Assembly (NCBI RefSeq): GCF_002156385.1
Contig: NZ_MVJM01000003.1
Location: 607,504-671,503, forward strand
Origin: Halalkalibacter urbisdiaboli
GTDB lineage: Bacteria; Bacillota; Bacilli; Bacillales; Bacillaceae_D
Reading direction: 5' to 3'
DNA length: 64,000 nucleotides
This document shows positions 36,161-43,308 of the stretch, piece after piece. Under the pieces are notes generated by a model. The model ran no database searches. It was not told where the DNA came from and saw only the letters and a list, made by a program, of their open reading frames with translations. Position 1 is the stretch's first letter; each line of letters starts with the position of its first letter. The position numbers and the translations under genes are program-made.

Positions 36161-36755
36161 ACGTGACCGCGACATTATCAAAGCCTTAGAGCAATTCCGC
36201 TGTCTATCTCGCGACCAAGTAGCCACCCTATATTTCGGCCATACGAAAAATGCGGTCAATAACGCTAATGTCACGCTCAAAAGACTACGCGACCGAGGCT
36301 ATATTGACGCTAATGTGGAACGCCAGCCCTTCGTCTACTTTCCGAAGCCAGCCACGATAAAGAAGACCGGCAATAAAGTCGACCACTTTTTGAAAATGGC
36401 GGACGTGTATACCGAATTGGCGAAGCATGCTAAACCGCGACGCTTTGACATTGAGCCACGTTATGAAGCGGAGATAAGGCCGGACGTGTTTACGATATGG
36501 AAAGGGGCGCCGTTCTTTATCGAGGTGCAGAATAGCGTGTATAGCGCAAATGTGATGCGGAAGAAGCTAGACCGTTACCAAGCGTTCTATAATAGTGATG
36601 AGTGGCACAATTTCGACTGGCAGCCGCAAGGGAAGGAGCCGATATTTCCGTACGTACTTATCGTGAGTGATACGAAATATAAGGCGGAGGGGACCGACTT
36701 TCGCGTGTTCCAGGCACGTAGTGTTGAGGATTTCGTGAAGAGTATCGGAGCATAA
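36153..36755 (+). CDS. Replication-relaxation (Replic_Relax) family protein
   Basis: 200 aa. A winged-helix domain (LSRDQVATLYFGHTKNAVNN, then VTLKRLRDRGYI) is followed by an alpha/beta domain with RPDVF and FFIEVQNS, a D...E-x-Q arrangement reminiscent of PD-(D/E)xK nucleases, and YVLIVSDTKYK. Replic_Relax proteins accompany FtsK-like pumps on Firmicute plasmids and integrative elements. A role in nicking or marking element DNA is inferred. It is co-transcribed with the pump and terminated at 36757-36790. Confidence 0.85.
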   Translation: MRKRDRDIIKALEQFRCLSRDQVATLYFGHTKNAVNNANVTLKRLRDRGYIDANVERQPFVYFPKPATIKKTGNKVDHFLKMADVYTELAKHAKPRRFDIEPRYEAEIRPDVFTIWKGAPFFIEVQNSVYSANVMRKKLDRYQAFYNSDEWHNFDWQPQGKEPIFPYVLIVSDTKYKAEGTDFRVFQARSVEDFVKSIGA

Positions 36756-36756
36756 A

Positions 36757-36790
36757 AAAGAGCCTGCCAATTATTCGGCGGGCTTTTCTC
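36757..36790. terminator. Bidirectional terminator
   Basis: AAAAGAGCCTGCC pairs with GGCGGGCTTTTCT (one G-U). It lies between the Replic_Relax gene and a convergent Xre gene whose stop codon is inside the stem. Confidence 0.8.
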
Positions 36791-36986
36791 GTTTGTATAT
36801 AAGAAGGTCACCTGGCGTTAGGTCAAGGCCTTCGCAAAGTTTTTCTAATGTTTCGTAATCGATTCGTTTTGACGCATTCGATTGAAAACCTTTTATTGTG
36901 TTTCGGCTGACGCCTGTTTTTTCGACGACGTCTTTATTTGATAACCCGCGTTTTTCCATAATTTCGCCAAGTCTACAATAAATCAT
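36771..36986 (-). CDS. Xre-family (YozG-like) regulator
   Basis: 71 aa from ATG 36986, which has GGAGGT eight bases upstream. A single Cro/CI helix-turn-helix (SNKDVVEKTGVSRNTIKGFQ) precedes a helical tail (LEKLCEGLDLTPGDLLIYK), the small stand-alone HTH_26 type. Two 16-bp palindromes in the divergent region upstream are its likely operators, so it probably represses itself and the rightward operon beginning at 37136. Confidence 0.85.
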   Translation of the reverse strand: MIYCRLGEIMEKRGLSNKDVVEKTGVSRNTIKGFQSNASKRIDYETLEKLCEGLDLTPGDLLIYKREKPAE

Positions 36987-37009
36987 AAAAAAAACCTCCA
37001 AAATTATCA

Positions 37010-37025
37010 TGTCAGAATGTTGACA
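37010..37025. promoter_or_regulatory. Operator-like palindrome O1
   Basis: TGTCAGAATGTTGACA: five-base arms TGTCA/TGACA around a six-base centre. It lies 24 bases before the Xre start codon. Confidence 0.7.
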
Positions 37026-37058
37026 TGTTGATAACGAGCATGTATTATGTAACTAACA

Positions 37059-37074
37059 GGTCAGGATGTTGACA
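37059..37074. promoter_or_regulatory. Operator-like palindrome O2
   Basis: GGTCAGGATGTTGACA differs from O1 at two of 16 positions. It starts 49 bp after O1 starts, on the rightward-gene side of the divergent promoter region. Confidence 0.7.
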
Positions 37075-37135
37075 TTTAGACAAGTTAACTTTCATACACA
37101 CATAAACATTTTAACATTCAGGAGGTTATTAGACT

Positions 37136-37300
37136 ATGAAATTGTCAAAGTTGGATCTGGAATCGCTCGAAATGGATATCGCACACATGCGTCGCCTCGG
37201 CTCGGTGGACGAATATGTAGCGTCATCTAATACCGGCTATCACTCGTTATTAATCTCTCGCGTTGAACGCCTATTAATCGAATTAAAAGGAGATGCTTAA
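37136..37300 (+). CDS. Small element protein, unknown
   Basis: 54 aa (begins MKLSKLDLESLEMDIAHMRR and ends LLIELKGDA), mostly alpha-helical. AGGAGG lies ten bases before the ATG and the next gene starts three bases after the stop, so expression is likely. It is the first gene of the operon controlled by the O1/O2 operators. No family is recognised. Confidence 0.65.
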   Translation: MKLSKLDLESLEMDIAHMRRLGSVDEYVASSNTGYHSLLISRVERLLIELKGDA

Positions 37301-37302
37301 TC

Positions 37303-37557
37303 ATGAAAAAACATTTAATCGGATTCCGTTATGACGCTTCTATCAACCTATTAGGACTCGGCTCTTATGTTGTTACTCTCGCGGCTACTGGTCAGCAACA
37401 AGTTATTCCATACTCGGATTTTCAATCTTTCTTCGTCGAAACTGGCTTCGTTAGCGCGGACTCAGTTTGTGGCGGCGCATATTGCGAAGAGGAAATCCTC
37501 GAAGAATTCGACTTCGTCATTTCTGGCGCAAAAGGTGTTGCTCTATGCGCAAGCTAA
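37303..37557 (+). CDS. Small element protein, unknown
   Basis: 84 aa, acidic C-terminal half (CGGAYCEEEILEEFDFVISGAK). AAAAGGAGATGC before the ATG overlaps the end of the preceding gene. Its end overlaps the start of the next gene by 13 bases in another frame, a compact operon arrangement. Function unknown. Confidence 0.65.
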   Translation: MKKHLIGFRYDASINLLGLGSYVVTLAATGQQQVIPYSDFQSFFVETGFVSADSVCGGAYCEEEILEEFDFVISGAKGVALCAS

Positions 37558-37901
37558 TCGTCGTTCCGGCTCGCTATACGATGTACGAAATGGACGGCCC
37601 TGACCAACACGAAATACATAATTTTGACGGCTATCTCGATATTGTTCACGCTCAAATCTTTTACGTACTTGACGGCGTATTACGCATGTCATCATTTGAC
37701 TACGATACGTCTGACGGCGTTTATGTCGTTAACGGCCATTCGTCGGTTTATCTCATGAACGTATCTGACCCGGACAATTACAATTTTGAACGCTTCCTGA
37801 CGTTTTATGACCGGCTGCATGAGACGAGCCTATTCCGTTTCTTGTTTGCGTATTACGACCGACGTAATGACGAGAACTTGCGGCTCGAACGTATGATGTA
37901 G
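37545..37901 (+). CDS. Small element protein rich in Tyr/Asp, unknown
   Basis: 118 aa from ATG 37545, read as MRKLIVVPARYTMYEMDG; the longer frame upstream is a shadow of the preceding gene. It has alternating beta-type hydrophobicity (GYLDIVHAQIFYVLDGVLRM) and no Cys or motif of note. It is the last gene of the operon; its stop codon is 16 bases before the first hairpin of the structured array. Confidence 0.6.
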   Translation: MRKLIVVPARYTMYEMDGPDQHEIHNFDGYLDIVHAQIFYVLDGVLRMSSFDYDTSDGVYVVNGHSSVYLMNVSDPDNYNFERFLTFYDRLHETSLFRFLFAYYDRRNDENLRLERMM

Positions 37902-37917
37902 CGCGTCTGTTATACAT

Positions 37918-38135
37918 TTGGCGGAACTAAGGACCCGGCTAATGATGTGATTCGCCTTAGCTGCGCCAAGTATATAACGTAATCCGGTCGTGCGGTGGGC
38001 GGAGGTAACTTTTGGCGGAGTTACTTGCGCCGACAATATGACAGAGACGGTTGTAACGTGGGCGGAGTGAGCGACGAGGGATAATACCACCATTTAATAA
38101 GATGATAGTATTTTGTTTGGAGCGCTCGCTGTGCC
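37918..38135. other. Tandem array of three hairpins with one shared architecture (candidate structured RNA or ssDNA element)
   Basis: Three units (37918-37969, 37998-38031, 38061-38135) each fold as an outer stem (GGCG with CGCC or TGCC), an internal G-G mismatch plus an A-U pair, and a six-bp inner stem. The inner stems differ in sequence (CTAAGG/CCTTAG, GTAACT/AGTTAC, TGAGCG/CGCTCG) yet all pair. Linkers are 30 and 29 nt, and the hairpins are followed by AAGTATATAAC, GACAATATGAC and GACGATATAAC. Loops are 22, 8 and 49 nt. No coding frame on either strand is convincing. Confidence 0.7.
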
Positions 38136-38300
38136 GACGATATAACCTTGTACCGCGACTAATATCGCGAAGAGTCGGGCGGCAAACCGGCTAGAGTGGA
38201 GCGGCCTTTTGGCGGGGCCGTTCTACTTCAAAAAAAAAATTAAAGTAGATTAATTGAATAATTTTTAAAGCTTGCACCAGTCAGGCTTATTCAGTGTGCC
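38136..38300. other. Gene-free stretch with GC-rich hairpins after the array
   Basis: It contains GGCGG motifs at 38178 and 38211, a hairpin AGCGGCC/GGGCCGTT (about 38199-38222) and another TCTACTT/AAGTAGA around an A-run (about 38222-38249). The GC-rich hairpin followed by A-rich DNA could terminate leftward transcription poorly; no gene is seen. Confidence 0.45.
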
Positions 38301-38312
38301 TTCTTGTATATT

Positions 38313-38341
38313 ATAATAGAACATGTGTTCTCATAAGTCAA
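38313..38341 (-). promoter_or_regulatory. Leftward SigA promoter with LexA box in the spacer
   Basis: On the minus strand TTGACT (38336-38341), a 17-bp spacer and TATTAT (38313-38318) form a good SigA promoter. The spacer contains GAACATGTGTTC (38319-38330), a full match to the Bacillus LexA/DinR core GAAC-N4-GTTC. Transcription would run into the hairpin array; no protein gene lies downstream on that strand before 37010. Confidence 0.72.
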
Positions 38342-38401
38342 CAAAAAATTGAAAAGTTTTCTAATTAATTTTTCTTTCGTGAAAATTCCTCACTTGGCTA
38401 A

Positions 38402-38487
38402 TCGAGTCCGTAAGATATTGTGAAGATGAAAATAATTGGCGTAAAAATCCCCAATTAACCATTCGAGTCTGTAAGATATTGTGAAGA
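38402..38487. repeat. Two 25-bp direct repeats, 61-bp period
   Basis: TCGAGTCCGTAAGATATTGT at 38402 and TCGAGTCTGTAAGATATTGT at 38463, each continuing GAAGA, with one mismatch over 25. Weaker similarity extends about 20 bases to the left, so the unit may be a duplicated 60-bp segment. It lies in a gene-free stretch. Confidence 0.75.
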
Positions 38488-38879
38488 AAAAAAATCAACG
38501 AAAATGTGCGAAACGGAAAGTTGCTTCGCATAATAGAGTAGGACGAAAAAAAAGTTTTCGTTAGAATTGTCCCAACACACAAGAAGTCAAGCACTATATA
38601 TAAGTAACAGGCGAAAAGTTTCACGCAGACCATTAATTTCGACGATGCCGGCACGATTAAATAAGTAAGGGAGGAGATAAGGTGACCGAATTATAAAGTA
38701 AGAGTAAAAAAGTCTTGCGAAAACTGTCCCAAATTTAGGCGCGTTGTTGGTTAGTTATAGTAAGAGCGAAAAACTTCCGACAAAAACGTAAAATTCACGG
38801 ACATTGAAACGTTTAAATATGTGTAGGCGATAAAATCTCGTGAACGTTAAATATTCCGAAAAAAAATTCCCCCTATTTT

Positions 38880-38908
38880 TTGACGATTTCGATTTACGGG
38901 GGTATAAC
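38880..38908 (+). promoter_or_regulatory. SigA-type promoter for the 38995 gene
   Basis: TTGACG (38880-38885), 17-bp spacer, TATAAC (38903-38908). A CCCCC/GGGGG inverted pair brackets the -35 region. Confidence 0.7.
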
Positions 38909-38994
38909 TTATGAACACATTCCGATGATGGTCGGGCCCGCCGGAGGTTTGTACGTAACCAAACTATTAAATTACGAAAAAGGAGCGATTTAAT

Positions 38995-39462
38995 ATGGAA
39001 CAATTGGTGATTCAACTTGATGAAGCCGTTAAAAAAGCGGATGAGGTTTTAGCTTACTCGATTAGTAATTGGAGGAAACTGATTACTGAGTACCCAAGCA
39101 ATGAACGTGTCTTATTCCTCTCGTCGCAATCGGTGGAAATGGCGCATATCTATTCCTATATGACTAGAGCAGTTAGTGGGATTTGTACTTATGTTACGGG
39201 AGGGAATCAAGAACTTGCTTCATCCAATCTATATGATATCTTTCAAGAAATTGACAATTCGCACACGGAAACTCCTAACGAAAGGTCAAAAGTTTCTTAT
39301 GAAGTTATTTTTGGTGCTATGAGCGCAGTTAAGGAAGATAACTTAGAAGATGCGAGAAAGTATTTAGGAACTATGGCACAAATTGCTGATATGACGCGCT
39401 TATCAATTCTTGAGCATATGGAAGCACTTGAACAATTGGTTGATGAGTCAGGTCTTCATTAA
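38995..39462 (+). CDS. Element protein, unknown (helical)
   Basis: 155 aa, predicted all-helical (EQLVIQLDEAVKKADEVLAY, then IFGAMSAVKEDNLEDARKYL), no motif recognised. AAAAAGGAGCGATTTAATATGG forms its leader, nearly identical to the leader of the next gene, so the two start regions were duplicated or are co-regulated. It is transcribed from the promoter at 38880. Confidence 0.6.
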   Translation: MEQLVIQLDEAVKKADEVLAYSISNWRKLITEYPSNERVLFLSSQSVEMAHIYSYMTRAVSGICTYVTGGNQELASSNLYDIFQEIDNSHTETPNERSKVSYEVIFGAMSAVKEDNLEDARKYLGTMAQIADMTRLSILEHMEALEQLVDESGLH

Positions 39463-39514
39463 TACTTTCGTAAGTCGTAAGTTAACTATAAAAACGAAAA
39501 AGGAGTGATTTAAT

Positions 39515-39886
39515 ATGGGATTTGAACCAGTAAATGCAGAAGGTAAATTTGGTGACTACGTTATATCAACTCGGACATCAGAACCGGTTACTCAAGAATC
39601 ATTAGAAGAAGGGATTTCCGGCATATCAGAAGTTAAGCTTTCCGTAAACGAGGAATTTTTACGCGAGGGTGGTTGGGTTCCGTGCAAGGTTGAAGCTGAA
39701 TTCGTAGACCGTGAAAAAGTGACTCTTACGGAATTCGATGCGCCATTTCTTAAATCGTTAACACTAACGACAGGTGATGCGCACGAATTAGCTAATGCGT
39801 TGGAATATGCAGCGGGAGAACTAAGACGGCAATACAGTGAAAACGCAAAGCTAATCGGACAAGTTTCCAGCAGTGAAATTAATTAA
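39515..39886 (+). CDS. Element protein, unknown
   Basis: 123 aa, acidic, with a beta-rich middle (WVPCKVEAEFVDREKVTLTE) and a C-terminal helix (DAHELANALEYAAGELRRQY). The leader copies that of the preceding gene (AAAAAGGAGTGATTTAATATGG). No homologous family is recognised. Confidence 0.6.
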   Translation: MGFEPVNAEGKFGDYVISTRTSEPVTQESLEEGISGISEVKLSVNEEFLREGGWVPCKVEAEFVDREKVTLTEFDAPFLKSLTLTTGDAHELANALEYAAGELRRQYSENAKLIGQVSSSEIN

Positions 39887-39901
39887 GAGGAGAGATGAAG
39901 A

Positions 39902-40363
39902 ATGACTAAAAAATTATACCTATGGGTTTTTACAGGTGATTTATTATCTAAGGGACTCTTAAAAAGTGATGCTCGGATGCTTCAAATTATTATGCCGTGT
40001 AATCCGACATCTCCTAAATGTGTTTGGGCTGAAAATGAAGTCGACGCCGAAAATCTTGCTATTAAATGGTGCGAGGAAGAAATAAAGAAAAATAAGAATT
40101 GGGGAATATTGAAATCTCCACAAGTACAAGTAGGAGTTGAAGTATTCGGCGAAGCAGTAAACGTAAATTCTATTGGGAAAGTTTTGGAATTAAGCAACTC
40201 TACAATAGATTTGCGCAAATTAGTCTTTAGTACAAATCCGATAGATTATTCAATTTCCCGAACGGACGATGTAATCAATCCACAGGATGAATACGGGGTA
40301 AAGGAATTAACCGAAGATGAATTGGCGGATATAAGGCGTTCTAGTTTTACGGTTATTCATTAA
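39902..40363 (+). CDS. Element protein, unknown
   Basis: 153 aa, mixed alpha/beta (KLYLWVFTGDLL at the N terminus, AENLAIKWCEEEIKK helix). AAGAGGAGAGATGAAG precedes the ATG, 15 bases after the previous stop, so it is in the same operon. A GC-rich hairpin follows (about 40375-40403). No function can be assigned. Confidence 0.6.
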   Translation: MTKKLYLWVFTGDLLSKGLLKSDARMLQIIMPCNPTSPKCVWAENEVDAENLAIKWCEEEIKKNKNWGILKSPQVQVGVEVFGEAVNVNSIGKVLELSNSTIDLRKLVFSTNPIDYSISRTDDVINPQDEYGVKELTEDELADIRRSSFTVIH

Positions 40364-40445
40364 AAAGGGCAAGCTGCCGGCAGACCTCCGCTGTTTGTCG
40401 GCTCCTTATTCGCAATATTCAAAATAAAAATACGGAGGTTTTTAT

Positions 40446-40748
40446 ATGTTAAACTACATCAATTTACAAGATACAGCAGTTGAAAATCAATATCGTGGCG
40501 CGGGATATGCGTTTTTAGTTGTAGAAAATGGAGTACCTACAAAATTGATCTATGAAAATAGCGAATGTCCTGCGATTGATAAAGAATTAAGCGGAGATGA
40601 AATCTTCCAATTATTCGATGAACATTCGATAGATTTTAATAAACTGGAACGTAATAAAGGCAAAATTTTTAGGGGAATGTGTAGTTGTTATCAGTTTGTA
40701 TTACCGGAAATTTTCATTGATACAACGGAGGAGGAGTGTATTAAGTGA
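40446..40748 (+). CDS. Element protein, unknown
   Basis: 100 aa with a beta-strand-rich N terminus (GAGYAFLVVENGVPTKLIYE). ATACGGAGG precedes the ATG. Its stop overlaps the GTG start of the winged-helix gene by four bases, so it is translationally coupled with a probable replication gene. Confidence 0.6.
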   Translation: MLNYINLQDTAVENQYRGAGYAFLVVENGVPTKLIYENSECPAIDKELSGDEIFQLFDEHSIDFNKLERNKGKIFRGMCSCYQFVLPEIFIDTTEEECIK

Positions 40749-41254
40749 CCGAGCCAGTTAAACGTGAATACACGAAATCATATCCGAATGACAAACGCGC
40801 TCTACTAGACGGCCACAATTACGAAATGTATAACCTGGACGTTATGCGGAAGGTGTTCCCGCGCATTATAAACGAAGTAGCCGTGATTCAAGGTCGGTCA
40901 CAACGTAAATATCAGACGAGAGATATTATATCGATATATTTCTTTCTTCTCTCGTATATTGACGGCAATTTTGAACGGAAGGACGGGGAAATAAACGAAC
41001 GATTCGGGGCGGCATTTCCAAGTTACGAGAAGATAACGGCGGACCTAAACATTGACCATCGGAGAATACGTTTGTTAGTCGATATCCTTGTCATTAACGG
41101 TCTTATCTCGGAGACGCGCGACCATTGGGAGGGGACTAGGCGTTCGAAGTGGTACTTTGTCTCATTCTGTCCGCGAATTAGTGACGATGGATACGTCGTT
41201 AATGATGACGGAGAGCGAATTGTGCCTGACTATTCGGCGATTGATTGGCGGTAG
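40745..41254 (+). CDS. Winged-helix replication-initiator-like protein
   Basis: 169 aa starting at GTG 40745 with GGAGGAGGAGTG upstream. The central part (IISIYFFLLSYIDGN, then SYEKITADLNIDHRRIRLLV and DILVINGLISE) has the winged-helix layout seen in plasmid initiators and DnaD/RepA-type N-terminal domains. Two families of direct repeats begin two bases after its stop codon, the usual place for an iteron origin. I infer that it binds those repeats to start element replication. It could instead be a regulator. Confidence 0.62.
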   Translation: MTEPVKREYTKSYPNDKRALLDGHNYEMYNLDVMRKVFPRIINEVAVIQGRSQRKYQTRDIISIYFFLLSYIDGNFERKDGEINERFGAAFPSYEKITADLNIDHRRIRLLVDILVINGLISETRDHWEGTRRSKWYFVSFCPRISDDGYVVNDDGERIVPDYSAIDWR

Positions 41255-41255
41255 A

Positions 41256-41319
41256 TACGTCTAACGTATATACGGGTAAGTACGTCTAATGTATCTATGC
41301 ATTGGTACATCTATCGTAT
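41256..41319. repeat. Iteron-like repeats, exact 25-bp period (three copies)
   Basis: TACGTCTAACGTAT (41256-41269), TACGTCTAATGTAT (41281-41294) and TACATCTATCGTAT (41306-41319). The spacing is exactly 25 bp both times; two to three mismatches occur among copies. Confidence 0.85.
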
Positions 41320-41323
41320 TAGT

Positions 41324-41363
41324 AAACATACCAAATGAAACATACCAAGAAGAAACATACCAA
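41324..41363. repeat. Second iteron-like set: three AAACATACCAA repeats
   Basis: Identical 11-mers at 41324-41334, 41338-41348 and 41353-41363 (periods 14 and 15). The unequal period means they are not in one reading frame, so selection is on DNA, not protein. Confidence 0.85.
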
Positions 41364-41549
41364 CAAAAGATAGCGAGGGTAAATTCGAAGAAGAACAATG
41401 GCGGGAAGAAAACCACTTCCCTTAGACTGCGTTCGTATAACTCACTTGTCTATATACCTTCGCGCCAAGTTCTTTTATATAAAAGATAACGCGATAAAGT
41501 GAGAGTAAGAGAATGTGATGCGCCACAATTTGAATCGGAGGGGATAACA

Positions 41550-42341
41550 ATGGCACCGAAATTAAGCAAGCGTTGGTCCACATTCGTCACGCCACAAGAA
41601 AGAGACGTACAACGCGCACTTGAAGCGTTTTGGTACGAACATTATACGAAGGAATACGATACCTCGCGCCGGAACGAACTGGTGGAAGAGTTTGCTTTCA
41701 AATGGCTCGATAATTCGAAAATAAAAGCGGACAGGCCTTTTATCCGCCATCCGGCCACAAAGAAGCGCCAGTACAACCGAGAGTATACGGTTGGCGAAAT
41801 ATTGGCCGACTTCATAATGCGCGTGGACCAGGTAGAAGAGCGTTCGAAAGAATATCCGATAAGTAATCCGGACCATAAACTAACAGGTGAACGAGATAGG
41901 GAGGCGCAAGAGCGTGCGATATTTTTTCAATGGGAAGAGGATGCGCTGGATAAAGAGCGAGGAGAAACGGTGCCGCCATATTCCGTGAAGGAGAGTGATT
42001 TCGCGCAAGATTGTTCGATTGAGGACATTTTATTTTCGGAGGAAGTGCCGTGCGTTAAAGCGTTCCGCGGTCGGTTGCGTAAGGTGAAGCGGTTTGCCGA
42101 GTTTTATGCGACGAGTTTCGCAGAAGAATACGGATATGATAAGCGAGAAATTTTGCGTAGAATAAGAGTGTTAAATTTAGATAGAGTTAGAGAGTGTCTA
42201 GTGTGCGGTGGTGCATTTTATGCGCGAGACATGAGGATGATTTACTGCGATTGCCAACAAGATAAGGGGAGTATTCGCTCGACGTGTCAGAGAATTGCTA
42301 ATAATAGTGGCTATTTAGTACAGGAAAAGTCCATTATATAA
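41550..42341 (+). CDS. Element protein with C-terminal zinc-ribbon-like motif
   Basis: 263 aa from ATG 41550 (GGAGGGG upstream). The N-terminal two thirds are charged and helical (ALEAFWYEHYTKEYDTSRRN, VGEILADFIMRVDQVEERS). The C terminus has C-x2-C...C-x-C (CLVCGGAFYARDMRMIYCDC), a likely zinc-binding ribbon seen in small DNA- or RNA-binding proteins. It lies downstream of the repeat-rich putative origin and may be part of the replication module. Confidence 0.62.
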   Translation: MAPKLSKRWSTFVTPQERDVQRALEAFWYEHYTKEYDTSRRNELVEEFAFKWLDNSKIKADRPFIRHPATKKRQYNREYTVGEILADFIMRVDQVEERSKEYPISNPDHKLTGERDREAQERAIFFQWEEDALDKERGETVPPYSVKESDFAQDCSIEDILFSEEVPCVKAFRGRLRKVKRFAEFYATSFAEEYGYDKREILRRIRVLNLDRVRECLVCGGAFYARDMRMIYCDCQQDKGSIRSTCQRIANNSGYLVQEKSII

Positions 42342-42403
42342 TAGGAGCCCTTTTTTAAAAGGGTGATTGTAAAATAATTTATAATATGTAAGGAGGGCTA
42401 TAT

Positions 42404-42622
42404 ATGACGGGCGAAATGGTGGAGGCAATCAGAGCGGTAAAAGGACTTACACAACAACAATTTGCTGATGAAATCGGTTGTAGCTCTGTATTAATCTCTT
42501 TAGTGGAAAACGGCAAAAGGAATGTATCAAAAGGATTAAGGTATAAGATTCTTAAATGTTATGAGGTGGATGAGAGTGTTATTACGTTGATTGAAAGAGG
42601 GAAAAAACTTACTGCATTTTAA
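42404..42622 (+). CDS. Cro/CI-type DNA-binding protein
   Basis: 72 aa. The helix-turn-helix LTQQQFADEIGCSSVLISLVENG is clear, followed by a short helical tail. AAGGAGGGC lies before the ATG. The protein is the same size as Cro-like activators or repressors. It is in the rightward gene direction and could control the structural-gene block downstream. Confidence 0.85.
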   Translation: MTGEMVEAIRAVKGLTQQQFADEIGCSSVLISLVENGKRNVSKGLRYKILKCYEVDESVITLIERGKKLTAF

Positions 42623-42689
42623 TTTTTCAAGTCTGTGACAATAAAAGTGTATATTTACCCAATTTAAATATTATCATTGGAAAACGGAG

Positions 42690-42953
42690 GTGTCAACAGT
42701 TAATACAGAAATGTACGAACATGAAGTATTTTTCACCGAACTATACGATTACGTCGCAGCCAACGTCAATTTTCAAACGTATCACGACATGACGGAGGAG
42801 AAGCGCGAGAAACTACGAGTAAGAATGACGATTCTCGCGTGTAAGAAATTCGCACCGAAAAAGAACTACGGCATCCTACGCGAAGAGGTTTACGATTTTG
42901 TTAGCGATGTTATCGAGCATGAATATAGGGGGCGGCAGATTGAGTCTGATTAA
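42690..42953 (+). CDS. Small element protein, start uncertain
   Basis: About 80-87 aa, helical (FFTELYDYVAANVNFQTYHD and EKREKLRVRMTILACKKF). The best GGAGG (42685-42689) directly abuts a GTG at 42690, which is too close. The first ATG (42711) is 21 bases away, so the true start is unclear. It overlaps the next gene in another frame. Function unknown. Confidence 0.5.
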   Translation: MSTVNTEMYEHEVFFTELYDYVAANVNFQTYHDMTEEKREKLRVRMTILACKKFAPKKNYGILREEVYDFVSDVIEHEYRGRQIESD

Positions 42954-43308
42954 CGACATTCAACGCCTCGCCCGCAATCAATGCGCCACATTTAATGCGG
43001 CGACCGATTCCGATTGTTTGCGAGATTGTCAGTGCATCTATTTCCGCGCCGAGGGTGGCCGGTGTTCGTATTTTGAGAATTGCGTCTTGGCCGGAAATGA
43101 GGCGTTACATGCTCGCTACTGGAACGCGCTCGGAAATACGGACGTAAGCGCCGATTATTGTGTCAACTGTCGCGAACCGTATGAGCGGAAGTCCAATCAA
43201 CGTTACTGTACTGATTGTGGTAAGAAAATTGCTCACGAAAAAAAGAAGAAGCGTGACAGAGAATATCGAGCTAGAAAGAGGGCAGAGAATCGACGCTTCG
43301 CCCCATAA
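42940..43308 (+). CDS. Cys-rich zinc-finger-like element protein
   Basis: About 122 aa from TTG 42940, which has AGGGGG nine bases upstream. There are two Cys clusters: C...DCLRDCQC...C...C in the N-terminal half, and CVNCREPYERKSNQRYCTDCGKK, a C-x2-C-x13-C-x2-C ribbon, followed by a very basic tail (KKKKRDREYRARKRAENRR). Such proteins are common in Gram-positive phages and may bind nucleic acid. It ends with the tail predicted to contact DNA or RNA. Confidence 0.68.
   Translation: MSLINDIQRLARNQCATFNAATDSDCLRDCQCIYFRAEGGRCSYFENCVLAGNEALHARYWNALGNTDVSADYCVNCREPYERKSNQRYCTDCGKKIAHEKKKKRDREYRARKRAENRRFAP

Noticed and set aside
37830-38093. Minus-strand 87-codon frame across the hairpin array
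   Set aside because: It would be the only gene behind the LexA promoter, but it lacks a ribosome binding site, half of it is antisense to a real gene, and the hairpins explain its base pattern better.
37918-38135. Integron attC sites
   Set aside because: No intI-type integrase nearby, the outer arms lack the R'/R'' core sequences, and there are no gene cassettes between the units.
37918-38250. Type III toxin-antitoxin (repeat RNA antitoxin)
   Set aside because: Such systems have short direct repeats followed by a terminator and a ToxN-like gene. Here inner stems differ in sequence and the next gene (38995) does not resemble ToxN.
41289-41489. 66-codon frame over the repeats after the winged-helix gene
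   Set aside because: The repeat spacing (25, 25, 14, 15) is not a multiple of three throughout, so the repeats are conserved as DNA. There is no ribosome binding site.
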